Assembly (NCBI RefSeq): GCF_021033825.1
Contig: NZ_JAIFXZ010000007.1
Coordinates: forward strand, 21,756-85,755
Length of the DNA: 64,000 nucleotides
Source of the DNA: Dietzia aurantiaca
GTDB lineage: Bacteria > Actinomycetota > Actinomycetes > Mycobacteriales > Mycobacteriaceae
Direction: 5' to 3'
The translations under genes and the position numbers were made by a program. Position 1 is the first letter of the stretch. Every line of letters begins with the position of its first letter. The notes below the pieces were generated by a model. The model was not told where the DNA came from. It saw nothing but the letters and a program-made list of their open reading frames with translations, and did no database searches. Of the stretch, positions 46,238 to 54,294 are shown one piece after another.

Positions 46238-46927
46238 ATGTACGTGCTGACGATCGACCAGCGACACAGCCGCACCAGCCGGGACCGCGTGCCGCGGCTC
46301 CTCGAGGTGCTCGCGGAGGCGGACGTGCCGTGCGTCGCCGCGTTCGAGCGCACCGCCGGCGACGAGGTCCAGGGGCTGCTCGACGAGCCGGCCGCCGTCC
46401 GCGCCGCGCTACTCACGACACTGCGTGACGGCGACTGGCACTGCGGGGTCGGGGTGGGAGAGGTCGACGACGACTCGTTCGCCACCGGCACCCGCGCCGG
46501 CCGGGGGCCCGCCTACCTGGCCGCGCGTGAAGCGGTGGAAGCGGCCAAGTCGATGACCGGCTCCGTCGCGGTGCGGGTTCCGGGCGATTCCGGCGAGGAG
46601 GCGACCGCCTGGGCCGCCGATTGCGAAGCCGTGTGGACGCTGGTCGCCGGGCTCGTGCTCGAGCGGACCGAGGCGCAGTGGCGCGCCGTCGACGCGGTCG
46701 ACCGCTCCCCCACCCAGGCCGCGGCCGCCGAGGAGTTGGGCATCACGCCGACCTCCGTCGCCGGGGCCCTACGCCTGGCACACATCCGACAGGAGCGGGC
46801 CGCCTACCCGGCGCTCGACCGGCTTCTGGCAGGCGCCCACGCCGCCGCGACCGGGGCCGGCCCGGGCGACGGCATCCGCGCCCGCGTCGGATCCGATGCC
46901 ACGCCGGGAACAGGAGCCGACCGATGA
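46238..46927 (+). CDS. SatD-like regulatory protein
   Basis: 229 residues from ATG. It begins MYVLTIDQRHSR and continues with VAAFERTAGDEVQGLLDEP and GDWHCGVGVGEVD, the pattern of SatD-family proteins. Near the C-terminus there is a helix-turn-helix (SPTQAAAAEELGITPTSVAG), as in actinobacterial members annotated as MarR-like. The molecular role is not settled. It overlaps the next gene, for a small membrane protein, by 4 bp, as satD-type genes often do. Confidence 0.75.
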   Translation: MYVLTIDQRHSRTSRDRVPRLLEVLAEADVPCVAAFERTAGDEVQGLLDEPAAVRAALLTTLRDGDWHCGVGVGEVDDDSFATGTRAGRGPAYLAAREAVEAAKSMTGSVAVRVPGDSGEEATAWAADCEAVWTLVAGLVLERTEAQWRAVDAVDRSPTQAAAAEELGITPTSVAGALRLAHIRQERAAYPALDRLLAGAHAAATGAGPGDGIRARVGSDATPGTGADR

Positions 46928-47370
46928 GCGCCTGGCCGGACTGGCTCGCGGTGGCCGTGGTGGTGCTGTCGACGCTGGCCGTCTCGGCAGCTATCGGCTC
47001 TCCCATCGCCTCGCTCGTCCTGCGCTCGGCGCGCGTGCCCGAGCCACCCACGGTCGAGATCAGCGGAGACAAGCGCAGCCCCGTGGTGAGCCGACGCGAG
47101 AGCGCACCCTCGGACGGCGAGGTCCGCGAGGTGCTGCGCGGCGGGATGTGGATCGGGATCCTCGAACGCGTGGGCCTGACCGCCGCGATCCTCGCGGGCC
47201 GGTTCGAGCTGGCCGCCGTGGTGGTGGCGATCAAGGCCCTGGGCCGCTACCCCGAGATCAGGGAGAACCCGGCGGTAAGTGAGCGCTTCATCATCGGCAC
47301 CCTCGCCTCCCTGCTGGTGGCGGCCGCCTGCGGGGCCGCGGGCCTGGTCGTTCTGGGCGCTGTGATCTGA
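46924..47370 (+). CDS. Small membrane protein coupled to SatD-like gene
   Basis: 148 residues. One N-terminal membrane segment (about 6-32), a polar loop, a hydrophobic segment with AAILAGRFELAAVVVAIKALGRYPE, and a C-terminal segment (~122-147). The GRFELAAVVVAIKALGR region is shared by small membrane proteins found next to SatD-like genes in actinobacteria, as far as I recall. Function unknown. ATGA overlap with the upstream gene shows co-translation. Confidence 0.75.
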   Translation: MSAWPDWLAVAVVVLSTLAVSAAIGSPIASLVLRSARVPEPPTVEISGDKRSPVVSRRESAPSDGEVREVLRGGMWIGILERVGLTAAILAGRFELAAVVVAIKALGRYPEIRENPAVSERFIIGTLASLLVAAACGAAGLVVLGAVI

Positions 47371-47414
47371 ACCGGTGAGCCCGGGCCGGTCGGGCACGTA
47401 CGCTCGGCCACACC

Positions 47415-48791
47415 ATGCTCACGACGATTCTGGTGCTCCTGCTGGGGATCGTGACGATCCTGGTGATCATCGCGGCCAACGGCTACTTCGTGGGGCAGGA
47501 ATTCTCGTACATGTCCGTCGACCGCAACCGCCTGGCCGCGCAGGCCGAGGCCGGCGACGCCACGGCGGGGCGCGTCCTCAAGATCACCGAACGCACGTCC
47601 TTCATGCTCTCCGGCGCGCAGCTGGGCATCACGGTCACCGGCCTCCTCGTGGGTTTCGTGGCCGAGCCGCTGGTCGGCGAATCGCTGGGGGAACTCCTCG
47701 GCGTGGCGGGCGTGCCCGTGGCGGTGAGCGTCAGCGTCGGCACCGTGCTCGCCCTCGCGGCGTCCACGATCGTGCAGATGATATTCGGCGAGCTGTACCC
47801 CAAGAACCTCGCGATCGCCGCCCCCGAACCGCTCGCCCGCGCGCTCGCCCGCTCGACCAGCATCTACCTGGCCGTGTTCGGCTGGCTGATCATCGTGTTC
47901 GACCGCGCCTCCACCGGCCTGCTCCGGCTGGTCAAGGTCGAGCCCGCGGAGGATCTGGACTCCTCGGCCACGGCGGCGGATCTGGAGCGCATCGTCGCCG
48001 ACTCCCGCGCGAGCGGCGAACTGCCCGAACAGCTCTCGATGCTCATCGACCGGATCCTCGACTTCCCCGACCGCACCGTCGAGCACGCCATGATCCCCCG
48101 CGCCCAGACCAGCACCGTCCCACCGCAACTCACCATGTCCGAGGTCCGCGAACTCATGGCCCGGGGCCACTCCCGCTACCCGGTGGTCGCCGACGACGAG
48201 CCGCTCGGCGTGATCCAGCTGTCCGACCTCCTGCACCATGGCGCCGACCCGGACGCGACCGTCGCCGACCTCATGCGCCCGCCGGTCGTGCTGCCCGCAC
48301 TCATGCCGCTGCCCGACGCGCTGGCCAAGCTCACCGGCGAACGCACGCAGCTGGCGGCGGTGGTCGACGAGTTCGGCGGCTTCGCCGGCGTGCTGACCAT
48401 CGAGGACATGGCCGAGGAGGTGATCGGCGAGCTCACCGACGAGCACGACGAGCGGTTCGACAACGTCATCGTGGCCGACGGCGACAACCGCTGGCGCATC
48501 GACGGCGACGTCCACATCGACGAAGTCGAGCGCGCCCTCGGCCACCAGCTTCCACACGGCGACTTCGAGACCATCGCCGGCCTGACCATCGCCGCCCACC
48601 GCGAGCTCCCTGGGGAGGGCCAGACGATCACCGTCGGGCTGCCGGTCGAGCCGCGCGAGTTCGTCGCCTCCGATCCGCGCCGGTACGCCGTCGAGATCAC
48701 GGTGGCCAGGGTCGAACACCGCGTCCCCGCCGAGGTACTGGTCAGCCTGGTGGAAGTCGACGACGACAACGACGACATCGGCGGTCTGTGA
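47415..48791 (+). CDS. CNNM/CorC-type membrane protein (hemolysin C family)
   Basis: 458 residues. DUF21/CNNM membrane domain with four hydrophobic segments (~3-25, 62-85, 95-122, 145-170), including NGYFVGQEFSYMSVDR and FGELYPKNLAIAAPEP. Two CBS motifs follow (from VEHAMIPRAQT and YPVVADDEPLGVIQLSDLL; then AAVVDEFGGFAGVLTIEDMAEEV), then a CorC_HlyC domain. Such proteins are linked to Mg or other divalent-cation export. It is followed directly by a paralogue whose ATG overlaps its stop by one base. Confidence 0.92.
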   Translation: MLTTILVLLLGIVTILVIIAANGYFVGQEFSYMSVDRNRLAAQAEAGDATAGRVLKITERTSFMLSGAQLGITVTGLLVGFVAEPLVGESLGELLGVAGVPVAVSVSVGTVLALAASTIVQMIFGELYPKNLAIAAPEPLARALARSTSIYLAVFGWLIIVFDRASTGLLRLVKVEPAEDLDSSATAADLERIVADSRASGELPEQLSMLIDRILDFPDRTVEHAMIPRAQTSTVPPQLTMSEVRELMARGHSRYPVVADDEPLGVIQLSDLLHHGADPDATVADLMRPPVVLPALMPLPDALAKLTGERTQLAAVVDEFGGFAGVLTIEDMAEEVIGELTDEHDERFDNVIVADGDNRWRIDGDVHIDEVERALGHQLPHGDFETIAGLTIAAHRELPGEGQTITVGLPVEPREFVASDPRRYAVEITVARVEHRVPAEVLVSLVEVDDDNDDIGGL

Positions 48792-49855
48792 TGAGCAGTC
48801 CCGTTGTCGTCGTCATCACCACTTTCGGCCTGATCGCGGCGAGCGCGTTCTTCGTGATCACCGAGTTCTCCCTCCTCGGCGCACGCCGCCACCGGCTGGA
48901 GGTCGACGCCCCGCGCAGCGCGTCGGCTCGGGCGGCGATCCGCGGCATCGACGAGCTCACCGTGATGCTCGCCGGGGCGCAACTCGGGATCACCGTCTGC
49001 ACGTTCGCGCTCGGCGCCGTGACCAAACCCGCCGTGGACGCCTGGCTCGGGCCCGCGCTCGGCTCGCTCGGGATTCCCGGCGGGGTGGCCGGCGGTGCAT
49101 CGTTCGTGCTGTCGCTGCTGCTGGTGACGTTCCTGCACCTCGTCGTGGGCGAGATGGCTCCCAAGTCGTGGGTGATCGCCGATCCCGAGCGGGCCGCCCG
49201 GCTGGTCGGCGTGCCGGCGCGGGCGTTCACCTGGGTGTTCCGGCCGCTGCTGCTGTGGATCAACCGCATGGCCAACAGGCTGGTGTCCGCCAGCGGGGTC
49301 GAGCCGGTGGACCGCGCGGCCGTGGGCGGGCAGGACGCCGACACCATCCGGCAACTCGTCGAGCACTCGGCGGCGGTTGGCGCGCTGGAGGCGTCCATCC
49401 GCTCCCCGCTGGCCGGCGCCCTCGAACTGGAACACCTCACCGTCGGCGGCCTCGTGGACTCCGGGCGCGCGCCGACCGCGGTGGCCGCCGACGCCACCGT
49501 GGCACAGGTGCAGGACGCCGCCGCCCGCACCGACCACATGCGGATCCTGATCCTCGACGAGCCGGGGCCCGATGGCGGCCGGCGCCGCGATCCGGAGGTG
49601 GTGCATGTGCGCGACACGCTGCTCGAACCCGACGACGCCCCCGCCCGACCACTGGCCCGCACCGCGATGTGCCTGGACCGGGCGACTCCCGTGTACGAGG
49701 CGCTGGCGACAGCGCGGGAGCGCAGCGAGCAACTCATGGTGGTGACCGAGGACCGGACGTTCGTCGGGGTGCTGACCGTGGCCGACATCCTGCGCAGGAT
49801 CCTGCCCGAGCCACGACCCTTCCTCGACTCCGCCGGGCCCGAACGAATATCTTGA
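48791..49855 (+). CDS. CNNM-type membrane protein, short paralogue
   Basis: 354 residues. Same DUF21/CNNM membrane domain as the upstream gene (AASAFFVITEFSLLGARRHR, GEMAPKSWVIADPERAARL), and a CBS pair whose second half reads LMVVTEDRTFVGVLTVADIL. The CorC_HlyC domain is missing. Actinobacteria often carry such a long plus short pair, which probably form a heteromeric complex. Start codon overlaps the stop of the upstream gene by one base. Confidence 0.9.
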   Translation: MSSPVVVVITTFGLIAASAFFVITEFSLLGARRHRLEVDAPRSASARAAIRGIDELTVMLAGAQLGITVCTFALGAVTKPAVDAWLGPALGSLGIPGGVAGGASFVLSLLLVTFLHLVVGEMAPKSWVIADPERAARLVGVPARAFTWVFRPLLLWINRMANRLVSASGVEPVDRAAVGGQDADTIRQLVEHSAAVGALEASIRSPLAGALELEHLTVGGLVDSGRAPTAVAADATVAQVQDAAARTDHMRILILDEPGPDGGRRRDPEVVHVRDTLLEPDDAPARPLARTAMCLDRATPVYEALATARERSEQLMVVTEDRTFVGVLTVADILRRILPEPRPFLDSAGPERIS

Positions 49856-49860
49856 ACCAC

Positions 49861-50457
49861 ATGGTGACCATCCGCCCCGCGACCTCGGCCGACGCGCAGA
49901 CCGTCGCGAAGCTCCTCTCCGAGGCGTTCCGCGACGACCCCGCGTGGGCGATGTCCTACTCCGACCCCGCCACCCGGCCGAAGAAACTCGAGGCGCACTA
50001 TCGTCACCGGGTGCGCCGCCACCCCGAGCTCGCCGACGTGGCCGTGGACGGGAATCAGGTCGTCGGCGCCCTGCTCTGGGAGGCGCCCCGGTCCGAATCG
50101 CGTCCCACTGCCCTCCTGCGCTCGGCATGGCGGGTGGTTCAGCGCATCGTGAGCCGGCTGCCGGGTGCCCGCGGACTCGCCCACACCCTCGCGGTGGAGG
50201 TGTACCGGCCGCTCGAGCCGCACTGGTATCTGCACGACATCGCCGCCGGCCCGCAGGCCCGCGGCAAAGGAGTCGGCTCGGCCCTGCTGACGCACCGGCT
50301 CGCTGAGATAGACGCCTCCGCGACGACACTGGCGGCGCTCGAGGCGACCTCCCCGGGCAGCCGCCGCCTCTACGAGCGCTTCGGTTTCGAGGCCGTCGGC
50401 CGGGTGCCCACCCTGCCCGGTCAGGCGTCGACGGTCATGATCCGCCGCCCGGACTGA
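49861..50457 (+). CDS. GNAT-family N-acetyltransferase
   Basis: 198 residues, ATG 5 bp after the previous stop. It begins MVTIRPATSADAQTVAKLL; the acetyl-CoA-binding motif A is YLHDIAAGPQARGKGVGSALL with the Q/R-x-x-G-x-G/A pattern, followed by LEATSPGSRRLYERFGFEAVG. The substrate cannot be told. It is probably transcribed with the two CNNM genes. Confidence 0.9.
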   Translation: MVTIRPATSADAQTVAKLLSEAFRDDPAWAMSYSDPATRPKKLEAHYRHRVRRHPELADVAVDGNQVVGALLWEAPRSESRPTALLRSAWRVVQRIVSRLPGARGLAHTLAVEVYRPLEPHWYLHDIAAGPQARGKGVGSALLTHRLAEIDASATTLAALEATSPGSRRLYERFGFEAVGRVPTLPGQASTVMIRRPD

Positions 50458-50485
50458 CACGGGGCCCGGGCTGACCGGCCGGCCG

Positions 50486-50562
50486 AAGTTTGTCGACACC
50501 ACTGCGACGGGGCCGCCCATTGGCCGCGCTGGTGCAAACATATTTCGCAACTGTGCCTACAA
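50486..50562. repeat. 77-bp direct repeat, copy 1
   Basis: Begins AAGTTTGTCGACACCACTGC and ends near ACTGTGCCTACAA. It matches the copy at 51051-51127 with about five or six mismatches and no gap. The element contains an imperfect inverted repeat (CACCACTGCG against CGCGCTGGTG) and sits just after the acetyltransferase gene. Confidence 0.9.
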
Positions 50563-50564
50563 AA

Positions 50565-50963
50565 TTAGCCGCCTGCCCCCGGCTTTAGAGTCCCGTCGGG
50601 ATTAAGCGCTCCGGGAGCGACCTCCACCCAGCGGGCCGGGTTAGGCGTGCCCATAAAGGTGCAACGCAGTTTGTTAGGCGACAACTCGCCAATCCTCGAG
50701 TTTGCACAGACATCGCCCGGCTTCGGGTTGAGAGCCGGCGCCGGATACGACGGCGGGGGCGGCATCTGCGGAAGATGGAACTGCCACTCGAACGGGTAGG
50801 GCAATGCCGGAAGCTGCCAGATGGGTATGTCGAAAGGACGCGGAACCACGACCGGTTCAATTACCGACCCGGAAACCGGCTGAGCAGCAGCGGCGGGACT
50901 CAGAGCCAGTGCCATACCGGCGACTAACGGGCTCAGCAGCAACATTCGAGGCAGCGGCTTCAC
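50565..50963 (-). CDS. Secreted proline-rich small protein
   Basis: 132 residues when started at the GTG with AAGGAG six bases upstream; a longer frame exists. A Sec signal peptide runs to about residue 27 (LLLSPLVAGMALALSPAAAA-QPV). The mature part is rich in Pro, Trp and Tyr (PFDIPIWQLPALPYPFEWQF) with a Cys pair in GDVCANSRIGELSPNKLRC. I do not recognise the family. The gene is the only content between two 77-bp direct repeats, as if it moved as a cassette. Confidence 0.75.
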   Translation of the reverse strand: MKPLPRMLLLSPLVAGMALALSPAAAAQPVSGSVIEPVVVPRPFDIPIWQLPALPYPFEWQFHLPQMPPPPSYPAPALNPKPGDVCANSRIGELSPNKLRCTFMGTPNPARWVEVAPGALNPDGTLKPGAGG

Positions 50964-51050
50964 AGAAAACTCCTTGGCGAGATAAACCACGATTAATCCT
51001 CAATGTAGCCTCAGGACCCGCTTCCTGAACGCGATCGGGCCGGCCGTCCA

Positions 51051-51127
51051 AAGTTTGTCGACACCACTGCGACGGGACCGCCCGTTAGCCGCGCTGGTGC
51101 AAACACATTTCGCAACTGTGCCGACAA
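51051..51127. repeat. 77-bp direct repeat, copy 2
   Basis: Same orientation and length as the copy at 50486-50562, 565 bp downstream. Together the repeats bracket the secreted-protein gene. No transposase is seen nearby. Confidence 0.9.
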
Positions 51128-51164
51128 TACGAAGAGAACCGGAGCCCCAGGCGTCGGAGAACAA

Positions 51165-51204
51165 GGGCCGGGCTGCGCAACCCCGTGGTCGCGCAGCCCG
51201 GCCC
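51165..51204 (-). terminator. GC-rich hairpin terminator of the symporter operon
   Basis: A perfect 14-bp stem (GGGCCGGGCTGCGC / GCGCAGCCCGGCCC) with a 12-base loop, 53 bp after the stop of the symporter small-subunit gene. There is no U-tract, as is common for actinobacterial terminators. Confidence 0.7.
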
Positions 51205-51256
51205 CTGCCGGAGACCCGCCCGTCCGCCTGTCAGCAGCGAGACGCCGGTGTCCGTC

Positions 51257-51388
51257 CTAGATGATCGGCACGCCCTCTTCCTTCGCCTCGAGCGCCTCCT
51301 TCGCGAAGCCCCGCACGATCACGGCGAGCGTGCCGGCCACGATCACGGGCCAGATGAGTACATAGATCGTCAGCAGAATCGGTGACAT
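51257..51388 (-). CDS. Symporter small accessory subunit, 43 residues
   Basis: The inner ATG gives MSPILLTIYVLIWPVIVAGT as a single membrane helix, followed by a short charged tail (FAKEALEAKEEGVPII). This matches the tiny accessory subunits encoded beside sodium-coupled symporters (MetS-like). It lies 22 bp after the symporter stop and is surely co-transcribed with it. Confidence 0.85.
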   Translation of the reverse strand: MSPILLTIYVLIWPVIVAGTLAVIVRGFAKEALEAKEEGVPII

Positions 51389-51410
51389 GAGTAGTCCGCC
51401 TTCCTTTCCT

Positions 51411-53159
51411 TTAGACGTGGATTTTGTCGTCGTCGTCATCATCCGACCGGCGCGCATCGCGCCCGGCCGACACCGCCTCTGAGTGCTCCTCGGCCTCCTC
51501 TTCGAGGGCCTCGGCCACCTCCTCGGTGTCGTAGTCGGCGGTGCGACGGGCGATCTTGGCGAAGTCGAAGTCCATCGAGCTCCGCACTGACATCGCGAAA
51601 CAGACGATCGTGCTCACCGCGTACGCCACGAGCGACGCCGTCAGCGTGTCGTAGTCGCGCAGGAAGCCGAACACGAACGGCGCACTGACCACCGCGGCGA
51701 TTCCGCCGATGATGAGCGCGGCGCGTGTGCCGAAGAAACCGAACACCATCAGGCCCAACACCACGCCGACACCGACGACGGCCAGCGCCTCGATGATCCA
51801 CGGCGCCACACCCGTGTCCGGGATGAGCCCGAAGCGCGTGGGCAGGAAGACCGCCAGCGCCACCAGCACGGACACCGTGAACGCCGAGTTGGTGACCTTC
51901 TTCCAGTAGAAGCTCGCGATCACCGGGAACACCAACGCGCCCCAGAGCGCACCGACGAAGACCAACAGGTCCAGGATGTTGAACCGGATGTTGGCGAACA
52001 CCAGCGCGGCGACCGTCGCGAGGATCATCGTGATGCGGCCGATCGTGAGCATCGTGCGCGGGTTCGGGATCCGGCCCCGGCTGCGCATGCTCTGGCCGTA
52101 GACGTCCGTCATCGCGATCGACGACATGGCCGCCAGATCCGAGTCCGCGGTCGACGAGAGCGAACCGATGATCATGATGAAGAACACCGCGACCAGCACG
52201 CCCGGCAGATACTCGGCCGCCACCTGCGGCAACAGGTTGTTCGGGTCGCCGTCCGACGGCGAGATGCCCGCGTACAGTGCCAGCACACCGACCATGCCGA
52301 TGCCGATGATCGTCGCGCCGTAGCCGATCGTCGCCGTGATGAACGTCGGCTTGATGAGATCCTCGCGCACCGCGAACAGTCGCTGCGCGATGGTCTGGTT
52401 ACCGATCGCGTACGCCAGGACGGCGGCGATGTACGGGGCGCCCTGGTTGAGGAACGCGTCAGAGGAGAAGAACGACTGCTGCTGCGGCGTCAGGTTCTGG
52501 GCGCCGGAGGAGAACAACTCGACTCCGCCCAGGAAGAAGAAGATCGACGGCACGATGATGATTACCGCACCCAGCATCGCCAGCACCTGCGCGAAGTCCG
52601 TCAGCACCGAGGCGCGGAAACCCGACCACAGCGTGTACAGCAGCACACCGCCGGCGATCACGATGACGCCCTGGATGAAGCTGAACGGACTGAGCATCGC
52701 GATCAGTGCGCCGCCGGCGATGAAGTTCGACGTCAACGAGATGACGGAACCGAGGATGTTGGATCCGGCCAGCATGAGCTGGGAGGACCGGCCGTGGCGG
52801 GCGAACATGACCTCTGCGAGCGTGTGTGCCTGCGGCGCGACCTTCCGGATCCGCCGACCGAAGGGGTAGATGAACAGGATCATCAGGGCACCCCAGAGCC
52901 CGTAATGAATCGGACCGGACACCCCGTAGAGGTAGCCCGAGTTGACCGAGGCGTACATGGATGACGCCCAGATCCAGGTAGCGGTCATCGACGCCGCCGA
53001 GATACCGAACCCGATCTTGTGACCAGCAGTCATGTAGCTGTCCGCGTTCTCGTCTCGACGCGCGATCCGCATCGACATGAACATCGTCCCGCCATAGAAC
53101 AACAGCAGGAGAAGAACGACAGCCGTAGCGCTCAATGCAGTTGTGCTGAGCAAACCCAT
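51411..53159 (-). CDS. Sodium:solute symporter (SSS family)
   Basis: 582 residues with 13-14 membrane segments. SSS hallmarks: YMTAGHKIGFGISAASMTAT near helix 1-2, the helix-8 sodium-site region IIGSLSSTADSDLAAMSSIA, then MTDVYGQS. The ATWIWASSMYAS segment resembles the DUR3/PutP branch, so urea, proline or a small carboxylate are candidate substrates. The C-terminus is cytosolic and very acidic (Glu/Asp-rich to DDDDDDKIHV). The minus-strand promoter likely has a -10 TATAAC at 53183-53188 with a weak -35 TTCACT 16 bp further up, and GAGGGAAAGG as ribosome site. Confidence 0.9.
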   Translation of the reverse strand: MGLLSTTALSATAVVLLLLLFYGGTMFMSMRIARRDENADSYMTAGHKIGFGISAASMTATWIWASSMYASVNSGYLYGVSGPIHYGLWGALMILFIYPFGRRIRKVAPQAHTLAEVMFARHGRSSQLMLAGSNILGSVISLTSNFIAGGALIAMLSPFSFIQGVIVIAGGVLLYTLWSGFRASVLTDFAQVLAMLGAVIIIVPSIFFFLGGVELFSSGAQNLTPQQQSFFSSDAFLNQGAPYIAAVLAYAIGNQTIAQRLFAVREDLIKPTFITATIGYGATIIGIGMVGVLALYAGISPSDGDPNNLLPQVAAEYLPGVLVAVFFIMIIGSLSSTADSDLAAMSSIAMTDVYGQSMRSRGRIPNPRTMLTIGRITMILATVAALVFANIRFNILDLLVFVGALWGALVFPVIASFYWKKVTNSAFTVSVLVALAVFLPTRFGLIPDTGVAPWIIEALAVVGVGVVLGLMVFGFFGTRAALIIGGIAAVVSAPFVFGFLRDYDTLTASLVAYAVSTIVCFAMSVRSSMDFDFAKIARRTADYDTEEVAEALEEEAEEHSEAVSAGRDARRSDDDDDDKIHV

Positions 53160-53481
53160 CTGCCCCTTTCCCTCTTAATTTGTTATACGAACGCTCAGAG
53201 CATAGTGAAACCTGGGGACAAACTGAGAACCGTACTGGTCAGACCGCTTTGTCGGAATCTACAAACGCGGCTTCCCGGCCCCGCGCCGCTCGCGACATCT
53301 GGACTGCAGCGCACAGACTTTTTTTCCGGATTCGCTGGTGGGGCGACTCCGCCGGCGCCTCGACCGTCTTGGCCGATTCCACAACGCGCCTCCCGCGGGC
53401 AGGCATGTGTGCAATGGCAGGTCAGGCACGTGGTCCGCGCTTCACGCGAGCGCTTCAAGCGACTGCGCCAGGCAGGGCTCG
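53160..53481. other. 322-bp intergenic region between symporter and mazG
   Basis: It holds the minus-strand symporter promoter at its left end and the downstream region of mazG at its right end. A T7 run lies near 53321. I see no convincing gene, repeat or hairpin in the rest. Confidence 0.5.
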
Positions 53482-54294
53482 TCAGGCGGGCCAGGCGGCG
53501 CGCCAGTCGGCCGGGGTGGCCTGGGCGGCAGGCACGCGGAGCGCGGCCTCGGCGGCACGAACGGTGTCGGCGAAGGCGCGGACGACCTGCCGGTAGGAGA
53601 CCTCGGCGGAGCCCGATTCGTGGAAGACGCCCACCGGGTCCACGCGGACGACCCCCATCGCCTCGGGGATCAGATCGTCGGGGAGGCCGGCCGAGCGGAC
53701 GCGGCCCAGCACCTTCTGCCCCAGGGCGAGCGCGGGCTGATCCCACGAGATGCCGTCCACCACCGAGCGGGGCGGGTGGCCGGCGCGCTCGGAGGCGCGC
53801 TTCTCCGCCTGTTTGGCCTCCTGCCACAACCGGTCCTGTTCGGCGGAGTCGAGGCTGTCCGACTGGTACGTACTGTCACCGTCCGCGTCGGTGAACCAGT
53901 AGGGCGCCCGACGACGAAGCTTGTCGAGCAGTGTTCCGGCCACGTCCTGAACGTCGAACGCGCCCTCGGCCCGCTCCGCTCCGATCGCGGCGTGGAACAG
54001 CACCTGCAGCAGCAGGTCGCCGAGCTCGGAGACCAGCTCGTCGCGATCGCCGTCGGCCACCGCGTCGACCAGCTCCCAGGACTCCTCGATGAGGTACGGC
54101 AGCAGCGAGGCATGCGTCTGGGACGACTCCCACTCCCCCTCGCGACGGATCCGGGTCATGAGGGCCACCGCCTCGGCCAGCCGGTCGTGCTCCTCGTTGC
54201 GATCCCCCGCCGTCGAGAAGAGAGTTTCGACCACATCGGCCGAGTGATTCTGCGCGAAACTCTCTTCTCGATGGTCGGCGGGCTCGTGGCTCAT
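53482..54294 (-). CDS. mazG: Nucleoside triphosphate pyrophosphohydrolase MazG
   Basis: 270 residues. The metal site is [29 protein letters not shown] (written here as EESWE plus ELGDLL), the EExxE...ExxD pattern of all-alpha NTP-PPases. It hydrolyses nucleoside triphosphates to monophosphates and pyrophosphate, cleaning oxidised nucleotides and affecting the stringent response. Its ATG overlaps the mfd stop by 4 bp, the conserved mfd-mazG pairing (Rv1020-Rv1021). Confidence 0.95.
   Translation of the reverse strand: MSHEPADHREESFAQNHSADVVETLFSTAGDRNEEHDRLAEAVALMTRIRREGEWESSQTHASLLPYLIEESWELVDAVADGDRDELVSELGDLLLQVLFHAAIGAERAEGAFDVQDVAGTLLDKLRRRAPYWFTDADGDSTYQSDSLDSAEQDRLWQEAKQAEKRASERAGHPPRSVVDGISWDQPALALGQKVLGRVRSAGLPDDLIPEAMGVVRVDPVGVFHESGSAEVSYRQVVRAFADTVRAAEAALRVPAAQATPADWRAAWPA

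Noticed and set aside
48176-50550. Two long minus-strand frames over the CNNM and acetyltransferase genes
   Set aside because: Arg/Pro/Ser-rich shadows; the plus-strand genes have full domain patterns and linked starts.
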